This document shows, piece by piece, positions 1-10,790 of a stretch of DNA of 64,000 nt. How positions within the stretch are numbered: the stretch's first letter is position 1; every line of letters starts with the position of its first letter. A model generated the notes under the pieces. It saw only the letters and a program-made list of their open reading frames with translations. It searched no databases and was not told the origin of the DNA. The position numbers were made by a program, and so were the translations under genes. Location: assembly GCA_013400115.1 (NCBI GenBank), contig VXBP01005591.1, positions 1,294-65,293 of the forward strand, in the 5' to 3' direction. Source of the DNA: Rhinopomastus cyanomelas. Taxonomy: Eukaryota > Chordata > Aves > Bucerotiformes > Rhinopomastidae.

Positions 1-748
1 TTCGAGGAGTGGGGGGGGGGGGGGGGGTAGAATTGCAGTGCTGTCCTACTAACTCCACAGCACAGCATCCCATTCAGAAACATCAATTCTGTGTAACTCA
101 GCTATTTGAGAGACTGTGAAACCTTGGCAAACAACATTTTATCTGGACTTCTTTTGCCAAAGAGCTACGAAGTCCTCCATGTGTGCATTTTTTAAGGGAG
201 CTTATTCTTGGTTAACTTTCTTATTGAACGTCTTTGAAAGCACCACAGGGATGCTATGTCCATCTGATCATGTCTCACAGAGCTGCCTCTGCATTATGTA
301 TTCTTGCTGAATTCTGCAAATATCTTTTTGTCCTGAAGCACAAAAACAATCCTCTTAAAATAAGTACCAGCATGGAAAAGAAAATGATCACTCAATCGAC
401 TTTTTATTGCTATTTCAAAATATTTTTTTTAAATGAAAAACATCTTTCTTGGAGCCCAAATTCCAATAAGATACCTGTAACAAGAAAATGCATTATATGA
501 TAAGTAGTACCCTCAGGAGCAACCTGCCTGTCCTGTACTTATATAATACCCAGGTATAGAATTAAGTGATGCTATTTTCAGTTTGGTCCTTTCTTTTTTT
601 CAACAATTACCTGTTCAGATCTTGTCACTCAGTCTGAGAAGCTTGATGCTTGTGTTAACCAAGACTGGAGCCCTTTATTCTGCCTATCCCAGGTTGGGGA
701 TAGGCACAGGCAGAACAGCCAATAGAGTGCAAATAAATAATATTATTG
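1..748. other. Unique AT-rich sequence, no gene seen
   Basis: No conserved protein, RNA gene or repeat family is recognisable here. The only marked feature is an uninterrupted run of 17 G at 11-27. The short reading frames look like chance. Confidence 0.6.
11..27. repeat. Poly-G tract (17 G)
   Basis: A simple homopolymer run visible directly. Its true length is uncertain because G runs are error-prone in sequencing. It could form a quadruplex-like structure, but nothing nearby suggests a function. Confidence 0.9.
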
Positions 749-1348
749 TGTTGGGTTTGTGTTTGATGGGATTTTGATAGTGGAGGATGGGTCTGCTCTC
801 AGCCTCTTTTAGAAGCTTTATGTAAGCTTCCCCCAACTAGGGTTTGGACCCACCTCTGGCTAAGGCTGACCTCATCACCTCTGTGAATAAACCTGTTTAA
901 AAGGTGAAGAGTTCTTGAGCAATTTCCTATTTGTTTTGGGCTTTTTGTTTGGGAACTCCCTTTTGTTTAAAGTTGGAGATACAGCCACGTGGTTGCCCAG
1001 GTCAGTGAGGGAGAAGGGGGAAGCAACACCTGAGGAGAGACTGCGCCTTTGAAGTCTGCAAACTGTCAAGGAGACTATGCTGAACTGGGAGTGGGTCCTG
1101 AAAGAAGTGGTGAATCTGATGGAGATGCATGGGACTGGTTTGTCTCTGGGAGAACTGAAGCTAAGAGGAGATGCCCACGCTAATTGGAAAAGTTAATGGA
1201 AAGCCATCTCCTGCGGAAAGCTCACCACATTGCCACAGGGGAGGACTGTGAAGGGCTTTCTGCCCTGAAGGGCAGGAGGTAACAGAGCTTGGCTTGGGAG
1301 AGCAAGTGAGGGAAAGGTTCATTTAAGAATCACCTGTATTTTGCTGTA
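749..1348 (+). mobile_element. Avian ERVL-like LTR, 3' side unclear
   Basis: The block opens with TGTTGGGTTTGTG, the typical start of a common avian ERVL-like LTR. It continues with further LTR-like landmarks: an AAGCTTCCCCCA segment at about 826-837 and a TATA-like TTTAAAAGG at 896-904. Roughly 400 bp of R/U5-like or internal sequence follows. No clean TG...CA end or target-site duplication is visible on the right, because a CR1 remnant begins at about 1349. Family assignment rests on recall of the bird LTR pattern. No gag, pol or env coding sequence is attached, so it is a solo or truncated LTR. Confidence 0.6.
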
Positions 1349-1785
1349 AGACTCCCCACCCTAGACCAGGCTGGCCAGAGCCTTATCCAGCCCGGACTTA
1401 AACACCACCAAGGATGGGGCCTCCACCACCTTCCTGGGCAACCCATTCCAGGCTCTTACCACACTCATGGTGAAGAACTTCCTCCTCATATCCACTCTAA
1501 ATCTACCTGTCTCCAGCTTTGTTCCATTCCCCCTAGTCCTGTCACTACCTGACATCCTAAGAAGTACCCCCCNTTGTTCCTTCTTACCCTTTTTGAAAAT
1601 AGGAATTATGTCTCCCTTTTTCCAGTCAGTGGGGACTTCACCAGACCACCATGACTTTTGGAATATAACAGAGAAGGGTTTAGCAACTTCATCTGCCAGT
1701 TCTCTCAGTACCTGTTGGTGTATCCTGCCAGGTCCCATGGACTTGAACACTTTCAGGGTCTTCAGGTGATCAGTCTTTGTCTTTG
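1349..1785 (-). mobile_element. CR1 LINE fragment, 3'-truncated, broken at an N
   Basis: On the minus strand the left part encodes the CR1 ORF2 C-terminus (a SDRTRGNG motif, then a WNGLPRKVVEAPS motif). The right part encodes the linker before the reverse transcriptase (a KSMGPGRIH motif, then IIPIFKKGKKE). The two halves meet at a single N (1573). Nearly the whole reverse-transcriptase domain that should lie between them is missing. The octamer tail and 3' UTR are also absent, and the element starts abruptly at about 1349 against the LTR. This is a dead copy. The N makes it impossible to tell a real internal deletion from a scaffold join. Confidence 0.85.
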
Positions 1786-4700
1786 CAGTCTTTGTGTATA
1801 GGAACCTGTTCTGCAACTAGGTGAAGACTGCATTCTTTTACTTCAAAATCAATGCTCTTCCAGTTGTATTTGGAATGCTTTCTTCTTGCTGAACTACTGT
1901 CAGCTGACAATTCTCTGCAGTTTCTCATTGCAAGGTTTTTCTACATAGAAATAAGCTTTTGTTATGCAGCAGTATTTTCTACAGAGATCTGTTGTTCCCC
2001 AAAACTGTCTGTGTTAACCAATGTTATGTTACGTATATTGTCATTTTGCTTTCACAACCCACGGCCTTTTCAAGAGCGTTCTGTATAACCAGAGCTGAAC
2101 CCTAACCACCAATTTGGCAGTGTTTACCTGTTGTGCTCCCATGGTGACTAAAATAGATGTGCATAATCGTAAAAGGAGCTTGATATAAAGCTCCTTTTAC
2201 ATTTTATATAAAGATCTAGAGCTTGATATAAAGAATGCTTTAACTACTGTAATTGGTGTAGAATTACTGTAAGAATTGAATACTTGAAAGAATGAAAGCT
2301 ACGTGCTTACTCTTGCAAGTATATTGTGTTGAATTAATACTTATTAATGATTTCAAGTATCTGTGATCTCAACCTCACTCCATTATTTTGGATAACACTG
2401 AGTATCAGCTGCCTTTGGGGAAGCTCTCTCACTTACTGTGAGAAAGAATTGCAGAGCATTTCTGCAAGGTGGTAAAGATAAGCTAGAACTGTATATGTAT
2501 TATTGTGACAAACAGTTATACTGGCTTAGAGACATCTGTCCCTCTTGCAGTTCATAGAGTGATGAGAAGGCCAGCAAAGCACTCAGCAGACTCTCTGCTC
2601 TTTTCTGAATTGGTGCCAATAATTATATCTCTCTTTTGAAATGATCTATGAGTAATTTGAATTGATGGGAATGTGATTTGGCAAAGTAGCACGGCAGTTC
2701 CTGTTGACCTGCTATATAAAATGACATAATGTGGTGTGAGTTACACTGTATAATATTAAGCACCTTGTAGAAAATTGGAAAATGCAGTGTTTTCAAGGCC
2801 AAGATAGTGAGAAAAATAAATTTGCAACAGATATCTATCTAAAAAGAAGTCTTGCTATTGTGGAATGTTCTTTTGGATCAGTATTGCAGGACAGAGAATG
2901 GATTTTATTACTTGATTTTAGCCAAGGTTCTGAGATCTGCTGAAAGATGCCTTTGAAGATACAGGGAAAAGTTAGTTTCTGACATGAGTAAATGCGAAAG
3001 TTCAGTTTAGTCTGTAGTCAGTAGCTTCAGTCATTGAGTGGGAAGGCGACAGCTCTGAGCTGTGCAGTTCTATATGTGGCATGTAGGTAGAGAAAATTTG
3101 CCTTCAACATCTAGTACTTGCCTACTGGAGATGTGGGTGAAAGCTGACATTACCGTAGTGGTGTCTGTCGAAGCTGCCCTTCACTATTCTGATGGAACAA
3201 CTATCATAATAATTTCCTCATTTGAATATTACTGTGGGAGAGTGTCATTAATAAGGAAAAACTTGGCTTACCTATAGCATAAACCCTTCCTAGTCATTTG
3301 TTCAGCATCCTGGTAAAGATGCTTATAGGCCCTGTGCATCTTGGCATGACACTACCAGAAACAGGAAGCCACAAAGTATGACATGCACCAAGTATGATAA
3401 TGGTGGCATACAAAAGCTAAGACATAATCTATGATAATCATAGGTCTAAACAAAACTTGCTTTTCAATTAGGGCAACATAGCATTTACTACTCTTTGTTG
3501 TCCAAGCTGGAACAACACTTGCATTAATTTTCTTTGGGTTTGGATTTTAGCCCATAGTAATGATGGATCATGCCAAACAACAAGCAGTGCCATTCCCAAT
3601 TACTCTTTAAAAACTATTATTTATGTAAACTGATATAAACAGTGAAGGTAATTTTAGTTTTAATTTTTGTTCCTGCTTAGTGATCTTGGCTAGCCAAAAC
3701 CCAATTTAATTCTGAGTCAAGAACTGGGCTCAGCCATGCCTGTGAGAACTTGCCAGCTTTCCAGTGATTCAGTGTCATAGGCAAGGAGCAGGAAAACAGT
3801 CTGCAGCTGAGTGCTGCTCGTCCCCTGGATTGCTCTTGTCTCTGGTTTTACAGAACTGTCCTTATGCAACATGCTTAGGCTGTGATGTAGTGGTAACTTC
3901 AGTGAGGTTTTCTCAGTTCTAATTCATTATTCCCTATTATATTCTTCCTGCCTTGAGAGCTGTTCTAATTATATGAAGAGAATTGGCTTTTAATAAAAAT
4001 AGAAATACAAATGACAACATGCATAAGCCTTCATAAGGAAAAACCCCCAGTTGTTGTTGTTTGCTGTTCACTGTGTGCTGTCTGGATAAAGGGATTTGTT
4101 GTTTCCATTTCATACAGTTAAATTCTTGAAGTAGTTCTTTCTTTCCCGTTCATAGCAATGGGTATGAAATAGTTGAGCTCAAATGCTGAAATATTCAAGG
4201 CTGGTTTATAGTTGTTGCAGGATTTATTGCATTAATGATATCTTAGTTTCCTTAAGAATTCAAGGAACACTTCAAATAGTAGTCTTTTTATTAAAGAAAA
4301 GAAATACACGAAAAATTTAAATGGCTATTGAAGGCCCATGGAAGAACAGGCATCTCTCGACAACATGTTTTAGGTGCAGTATAGAGGCACATTCTTTCCA
4401 GCTGAGAAGAATGTTAATGATGCCAGTTACCCACTTTATGATAATGAATGAGGAAGGCTGGAATGCAGGATTCTTTTTCTGATAATGATATGACTGCATG
4501 ATTGATGTTCAAATAGCTTTGGGTAAGATCTATATTGTGGGGCTGAATTTTAAACAAAGCAATTCAACCCCCTTCATTCTGTCTTTCCAGTGTACATGTT
4601 AGAAGGTCAGGTAGTGTATCTATCCATAAACGATGAGTATTCACTTACATGATTTGGCAAATGGCATGAGAAAATACTGGCAGTAAGGATACTTTGTGGA

Positions 4701-5788
4701 CGGAGCATTGGTTTGTGGTATTGGCAATGATGCTTGCCCTTTGGAGCAGGACTGTGCCAGGAGTTCCCAGAAAAGGAGGAGATGCCCCCTTGTCCCCCAG
4801 ATGATCAAGAGGTTATAGGCTTTGTGAATTGTGGCAGTCCATGAACTTTTCAAAGGCTGCAGCATTGGTACTGCTGATGGAGCATCTCAGGAGCATAAGG
4901 CTCAGTTGTTAGGGACTGCAAAGTTTAATGTCCTCACAAGATCAAGTTAACTAATCTTGAGGCTTCTTATACGTAGAAAACTCTGCTGAATTGCACAAGA
5001 ATTTTGCTCATGAAAACTGGTGAAACTCCACTGTGTTCAAGTGTACTGACTTGAAACTGAAAATATACTTGTGCTCTACTTGAGGTTTTGCGGTCTCCTG
5101 CATGCTGAGAGGGAAGTACAAACCCTCAGGCTGCAGAGGATTGAGGAGAGGCATCAAAAGTGGAAATTTGTTTACCATGTGACATGAGCAGTTTGAGGGA
5201 AACTTGAACACAAGAAATAGAGCAAGTAGTACGTCTCACCGCTGTCACGGTTGTTATGTACATGAGACTGCATTCCAGATTTAGGATGTTAAGTTAGCAT
5301 AGGCTGCACTGGTCAAATTAAAACACAAAAATCATAGAAATGTACTGGAAGACTTGTGCTTGATTAAGCATTGTCTCTGTTCCCCAGCCTGCTTACCACA
5401 GGGCATGTTACCAATTGAGCACTTAAACTCCTATACCTTGTTCCTCTGCTGAAATCCTCCCTGACAAATTCCTCCCTTGAGTTCACTAGCAAATTCCAGT
5501 AATACTCTGGATAGTTGTGTGTCCTGTAAATTATTCTCTTAACCAATGAACTCCACTATTTCTGATTTCAGCTAAACATGTGTGACATACCAAGCCTGTG
5601 GTTTGTGGAACCAAATGTTCTGTTTATTCATGTAATCCAATCATGAAGTGGCAGTGTTTCATGGAAACATAGTCCTACTGTGTAAACTTATTCACAGTAA
5701 AATTATTCACTTCATAGCTGAACTCCTGATGACTACTTTTTGTGTTTAGCTGCAGCTGAAACTTGCCTCTTAAAAAGAAAAAAAGGGT
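1786..5788. other. Unique noncoding block, about 4 kb
   Basis: This is AT-rich sequence with frequent stops in all frames. No repeat family, RNA gene or exon was recognised apart from the hairpin at 2169-2200. The stretch 4630-5220 is somewhat GC-richer, with broken reading frames on both strands, but I could not match it to any protein. Confidence 0.55.
2169..2233. repeat. 13-bp perfect hairpin plus 15-bp direct repeat
   Basis: GTAAAAGGAGCTT at 2169-2181 is perfectly complementary to AAGCTCCTTTTAC at 2188-2200 across a 6-nt loop. The 15-mer GAGCTTGATATAAAG at 2176-2190 spans the loop and recurs exactly at 2219-2233. The combination looks like a local template-switch event, although a terminator-like RNA hairpin is possible. 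Neither element is part of a recognised repeat family. Confidence 0.8.
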
Positions 5789-6275
5789 CAGAATCACAGA
5801 ATGTTAGGGATTGGAAGGGATCTCAAAGGATCATCTAGTCCAATCCCCCTGCCAGACTAAATCAAGTCACACAGAAACATCTCCAGGTGGACTTTAAGTG
5901 TCCCAGAGGAGACTCCTCAACCCCTCTGGGCAGTCTGTTTCAGTGCTTTGTTGCCCTCTCTGTGAAGAAGTTCCTTCTCATGTTGTTGTGGAACCTCCTG
6001 TGTTCCAGCTTACACCCACTGCCCCTTGTCCTATCATTGGATGACACTGAGCAGAGCCTGGCTCCTTCCTTCTGACACCCACCCTTTCCATATTTATAAA
6101 CATTAAAATGGGGTCACCCCTTAGTCTCCTTCTTTCTGAGCTAAAGAGACCCAGCTTCCTCAGCCTTTCCTCATCAGGGAGATGCTCCACTGCCTTAATC
6201 ATCTTTGTGGCTCTGTGCTGGACTCTCTCCAGTAATTCTGTGTCCTCCTTGAACTGACGGGCCCAGAACTGGGAA
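5789..6275 (-). mobile_element. CR1 LINE 3' fragment
   Basis: The left end carries the CR1 3' terminus in reverse complement (one AGAATCACAG unit, then TTAGGGATTGGAAGGG). The minus-strand coding part includes LLERVQHRATKMIKAVEHLP and a GLFSSERRRLRGD motif, which belong to the ORF2 C-terminal region. It is 5'-truncated after the FWARQFKED motif, the usual outcome of CR1 insertion. Frameshifts and stops break the coding sequence. Confidence 0.93.
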
Positions 6276-7450
6276 GTGTTGCTTTTCTGTCTAGAACTGG
6301 TCAAATGCCTCCAGTTTCACAATAATTTTTCCTAATTGTAAGTTTCTATTAGTGGCATAGTCTTGCTGAAAAAGAGAATTGTCTGTGGTAAGAAGTGACT
6401 TAAAACAATGCCTGACCTTCTCTTTAAAATGCATGACAGTCCTATGCTTATTATTTAGGTTTAATAACTAGATCTTTTAAGTTGTCTTTGTACTTCATAA
6501 CATAATGGAGTTGTTTATTTAGATTGCCTTCTATTCTTGGCAAACTGTAGCTTTGCTGCTTTCTATGGAAAGAAAAAAGGAGGAGAATTAAATACATTTT
6601 TCTGTACTTTTTTCTTTTTTTGTTGTAATTTATTGAGTAGAGTGTAATAGGTAGCAGAACGTCTGCAGATTGACTTATTTCTTATTCTGCCTCATGACTC
6701 AGCTGTATTTCCAAAGACTGCATCTGATGTTCATACTCCCCCCATTCCCTGGAGCTGAGAATATTTATAAAGAGAAATCACTTTTGGAAATATATTTTTA
6801 GTAGCCTTAGTAGCGTGGAATTCTGAGCTTTAATTGGCATGACCAAATTCAAGTTCAAAGCATCCAAGCATAGAGCAGTGACTAACTCTGATAAAATTGC
6901 AAATACCAAATCTGGCATGTCTAGCTGCTATTTGATAGGCCAACCATTAAACTGCAATATGCTATTGCTAGAATAATGGTCATCCTGCCCTCCCTATTTA
7001 ATTATGCTGCTGCTTTCTTTTTAATTAAAGAAAGACCACCATTATTTTTAACAAGTGTATTTTTTTGCATAGGGGCAGGTGGTGAGGCCCCTACTCTTTG
7101 TGGGAATCTAAAACCTTGAAGGACACTGTGGTTTCATTTGGTTGGCTTTTTTATAAAAATGAAATCAGGTTTTTTTGTGTCTCCTTTTTTTTTTTTAAAG
7201 GGATGTCTTGCGGATGAAAACCATTGCAGGCTTAGGAAGAAGACTGTAATTTTTGTTGTTATTGCTGCTTTCTCTCTGGTCTTTGATTCCCAATGTGCAC
7301 TATCTGCAGAAAGGAGAAAAAACAACTGAGCCTTGTAGAGATCAAGTAATTTCTGATGCACATGCTGTTGGCAATCTGATTTCTTGCTAGTGCTGCATAT
7401 TCTCCTAGGTCTTCAGATGCCTGTTAGTGTCACGTGAAGCAGAGAGAAAG
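6276..7450. other. Unique noncoding block
   Basis: AT-rich sequence with homopolymer T runs and no recognised gene or repeat. TTAGTGTCACG at 7424-7434 is repeated exactly at 7595-7605, at the two ends of the following CR1 piece. Confidence 0.55.
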
Positions 7451-7613
7451 AAGGGAGTGGAACACCTCCTTTATGAGGAAAGGCTGAGGGAGCTGGTTCT
7501 TTTCAGCTGGGAGAAAAGGAGACTGATGGGTGACCTCATTAATGTGTATAAATATGTGAAGAGTGGGCATCAGGAGGATGGAGCCAGGGTCTTCTTAGTG
7601 TCACGATAGGGCA
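7451..7613 (+). mobile_element. CR1 LINE internal fragment, both ends missing
   Basis: Plus-strand translation gives GVEHLLYEERLRELVLFSWE, then RRLMGDLINVYKYVKSG, the CR1 C-terminal region. It stops at the GATAGGGCAAG segment, well short of the CR1 3' end, and abuts an LTR fragment directly. CR1 copies normally keep their 3' end, so the loss points to a later deletion rather than to the insertion process. Confidence 0.85.
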
Positions 7614-7925
7614 AGCTTATTTTTCAGACAGTGGCAGCTTCTACAAGTGATAACACTTGATGTCACCAGTTACTTCCAAAACTGGGATGGAGGAAGGCTT
7701 TTGCTTATACGTGCTCCTGTTAAGACCAAGGTCGCTCCTGAATCTTATGTACCACATTGGGGTACAGTAAGTAAGAGGCCAGAGGTCAAGCGACCCTAAA
7801 CTAGCCAACAGGGTATTTAATCTCGTATGCATCATATTGGGTATAAAGCCGAGGGACCACAAGAATCAAGTTCTCATCTTCAGTGACCAACATTCAAGTA
7901 TGGACTCTGTTTTGCCTTTGATCCC
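7614..7925 (+). mobile_element. ERVL-like LTR fragment (family A)
   Basis: This block aligns by eye to the complete LTR at 47247-47950. Shared landmarks are GACAGTGG(C)nGCTTCTAC, a GGGGTACAGTAAGT segment and GAGGGACCACAAG. Here the TATA box is intact (GGTATAAAGC near 7838), whereas the 47-kb copy has GGTATGAAGC. The LTR's 5' end is missing exactly where the CR1 fragment's 3' end is missing, which suggests one deletion fused the two elements. The right end fades out by about 7925. Confidence 0.7.
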
Positions 7926-9490
7926 AGTCAAATATATACATATATAGTCCTTTCATGATGAGGACAGCAAGTGTAATAATTTTAAGCCTCAGTAGGTGAA
8001 CAGAGTGAGGTATGTCTTCATACATGATAAAACATATCAGAAGTGTTTCAACGAGCTTCAGCTGAGTGCAAATCCCAGCTTTTTACAGCTCAAACTAGAT
8101 AGATAATTCTAACAGCTTGTCCTACTGCTTTGGAAACCCACTAGAGAAGGCAATTCCATCTTCTGTCACTAAATACAGGCAGTTTGACTGCACAAGCAAG
8201 TCTAAGATTTGTATAGAGACAATAGAAATGGAATTAAGAACTGATATGTGCAGACATCTTTTAGTTAGCCACTTTCTATATATTTTCATGGCTGAAAGTG
8301 ATTAAGTAACTCTAAGATTGTTTTGTTTTGCCACAAGTTGGATCTTGTGTTGGCAATTCAAGCCAAAGAGAATCTATAAGCATTTAAGTGGTAGTGACAA
8401 TCGGCATTTTCTAGAATACCCATCATACTGTAAGAAAAATCCCGCTATTGTGAGACATCATTGGGTATATTTATTTTTATGTTGTTTCCCTCTGCTCTGA
8501 AGACATTAATCCTGCCTGTTTGTTCTCTGTGTGTTTTCTATGAGTAATTTTTTTGCCAATTTAACATATTTGAAATGGACACAGTGACATATTTGTCACT
8601 GCAGTATTGCAGTTACATGCAGCTGTGATGGTGATTGAATTGCTGTTCTGCTGTCATTAGGGTGATGAAGTCTCTTTCAAAGCCCTTTTCTGAGATGATT
8701 ATAATTTTCTCAATAACTTGTCCTGAAAACTTGTGTTGCTTGGTTCCACAAAATGAGAGTTAAAACCAAATGCCATCAGATCTTTAAGCTATTTAAGATT
8801 TACTGACTCTGAAAACCTGTGCATTGAGAGCACTGCCCAGAAACTTTCTTTGTACTTCTCTAAGACCATCGCCTTTGTAAGAGTTCAAATTTTACACATA
8901 TTTAGCAGATTTATTCTGATGTGACTGGTTCAGAAGTAGACTTATGGCTTTAAAGGTCAAGTTTTAAACATGAGATCTGGAGCTCAGCAGATTTAAAATC
9001 ATTTTAAGTGAGAATATTTCTTAATAGAAATGAGGTCTGCTGTGGTATTTTTGGGGAATGGTATTCTCTTCTTGTTTAAGAGTGAAGTCTGGTGGAGTTC
9101 TCTAGCTACTCCTTCTGTATGCAATTGCGGATTCCATTTCCTGTGGTGCCTACATGATCAAGGAGATGGTTTTTCTGTGTATTTAATTTCTAGTTCCATT
9201 GGGGTGAACATGTTTGCTTGTCGTTCAGGGCCCTGAGATTTTCAGATTGTACTGTTGCAATGTTGTCTGTTGCGCAGATGCTGATGATCTGTTAACTGTC
9301 CTCTCTGCTTCACTAATTTTTTTCCTCCACTCTAAAATACCCGCTATTATTTCTCTTGAAATTACCATTTAATCAGTTTAATTAGGTTAAATAATCATCT
9401 TGGAAGCTGTGATACAGAGGAACCTTTTCTTGGCAGTTCTTTATCTCTTGAACAGTTCCTGTCCTCCTGCATCTCATCACTTTTTTTCAG

Positions 9491-9636
9491 TGCTGCAGCG
9501 TATTGTCACCAGATTAGGTAAGTCAAAAGATCTCTTCTGCCTTTTGGAAACTCCTAGCAACCCACCTCTCTGTTCAGATTCACAGAAAGGCTCAATAAAT
9601 TGTTTGTTTGGGACAACTAGAAGATGACAGCAAACA
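9491..9636 (+). other. Candidate unannotated exon (splice signals only)
   Basis: A strong acceptor (a T7 run followed by CAG, ending at 9490) precedes the block. A consensus CAG|GTGAGT donor follows it at 9637. An internal TTAG|GTAAGT donor at 9518 would instead give a 27-nt exon, and an internal pyrimidine-rich acceptor ending at 9577 would give a 59-nt exon. One frame stays open from the first acceptor (LQRIVTRL...) to a TGA at 9625-9627. No protein family is recognised, so a noncoding or chance origin is as likely. Single consensus splice sites are expected by chance in 64 kb; the clustering is what draws attention. Confidence 0.2.
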
Positions 9637-10659
9637 GGTGAGTAGACAGGAACATGAAGAACTTGGGGGAAGAAGGCCTAGGCTGTCATTGCTGCTAAAC
9701 ATTCCCATCACAAACATGTTCGAAGACTACTGCTATTTTGTTAGAACTTTTGAAGGGAAACATCCCAAAACTTGATGCTTTTTCATAGCTTTTGTTAGGC
9801 TTCATTCTCAAAACAGATCAACATTCTCTCCTGTCGTTGCTCCTGCCTCCCAAAAAACCCCAGACTGGCCCCCAAACCAATGCATGAACAAGCTAACTAA
9901 AATAAAACCCCAAACCACAAGAAACAGATCTTGCTTTATAGACCTTGAAGCCCTCCACTTTCTTTAGCACCATGTTTTAGTTTGAGTGGAGCTGCCTTAA
10001 ATGAATTGTATCTGAATTCTTTCCACACAGAAATGCCTAACCCATGCTTTCAGACTACAACCTAAGTATAGAAGTTCACAAATGTGATGGTGAATAATTA
10101 ACTCAAACCATCATAACTGAACTCAGTCATCCACTAGCTGAGTGGGCATATCCAGTTTGGTAGATTTTCACACAAGTGGGCTGAAAGACATTTTTCACTT
10201 ATTATTGAGTGACATAGATTACTGTAGACTTGCTGTCCCCATTCAGCAGAACAGACCTCAGAGGAATTCTTTTTGCTGAATAGCTTTTCAGAAAATCAAT
10301 AAAAAAATAAATAACTGGACTTGTATTGGCAGCTTAATCTGTTTCAAGAGAGGTTAAAAACGAATGCTGGTGCTCTCAAAGCCTGAAGTGCCTGGAGTAG
10401 ACTGGCAAGTCCAGAGATATTTGACTTGTCTTCGAAATGAAATTGAAAGACAAAGATTTTACAATAAATATTTTCATTTTTAATATAGATAACACCAAGT
10501 TACATAGAAAAATCATTTATTTTGGCTGATTTATAGTTCAGTGTGAGGTAAACCAAAGTCACACTGATGATCAAGCAGTTGTACGTGCACAGTTTAAGCC
10601 TGTAGATCGTGATAAGTGGAGATTTTTAGATTTGAGGATTAATCTGACTGTGTGTTCTC

Positions 10660-10719
10660 CTTTGCATGTCTCATGAATATGCATTTCCATTTGCATATGT
10701 GGTACGTGTCCTGACGTCA
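10660..10719. promoter_or_regulatory. POU/octamer and CRE motif cluster
   Basis: Within 60 bp there is CTTTGCATGT at 10660-10669, ATGAATATGCAT at 10673-10684 (the form of a palindromic POU-dimer MORE site), ATTTGCAT at 10689-10696 (a perfect octamer), CATATG (an E-box) at 10694-10699 and the full palindromic CRE TGACGTCA at 10712-10719. The density of exact consensus sites in unique DNA is unusual for this window. An enhancer or promoter role is inferred; no adjacent gene is visible. Confidence 0.35.
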
Positions 10720-10790
10720 GATCTAAGCCTAACAACGTGTTTCCTCAGCAACAAGCCAAATGACTCTACTTTAAAGTTACAAATGCTGAA

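Larger units (their letters stand above)
7926..10790. other. Unique block with candidate exon and motif cluster
   Basis: No repeat family is recognised. It contains a splice-signal cluster at 9491-9636 and a POU/CRE motif cluster at 10660-10719, both listed separately. The remainder is AT-rich with no supported gene. Confidence 0.5.

Noticed and set aside
1467..1769. Open frames opposite CR1 coding strands (also at 13034, 39060, 50967 and others)
   Set aside because: These are antisense shadows of CR1 ORF2 remnants.
4630..5220. GC-richer stretch with overlapping broken frames, possible retropseudogene or DNA-transposon relic
   Set aside because: I could not match any frame to a known protein or transposase signature, and no poly-A tail or terminal repeats were seen.
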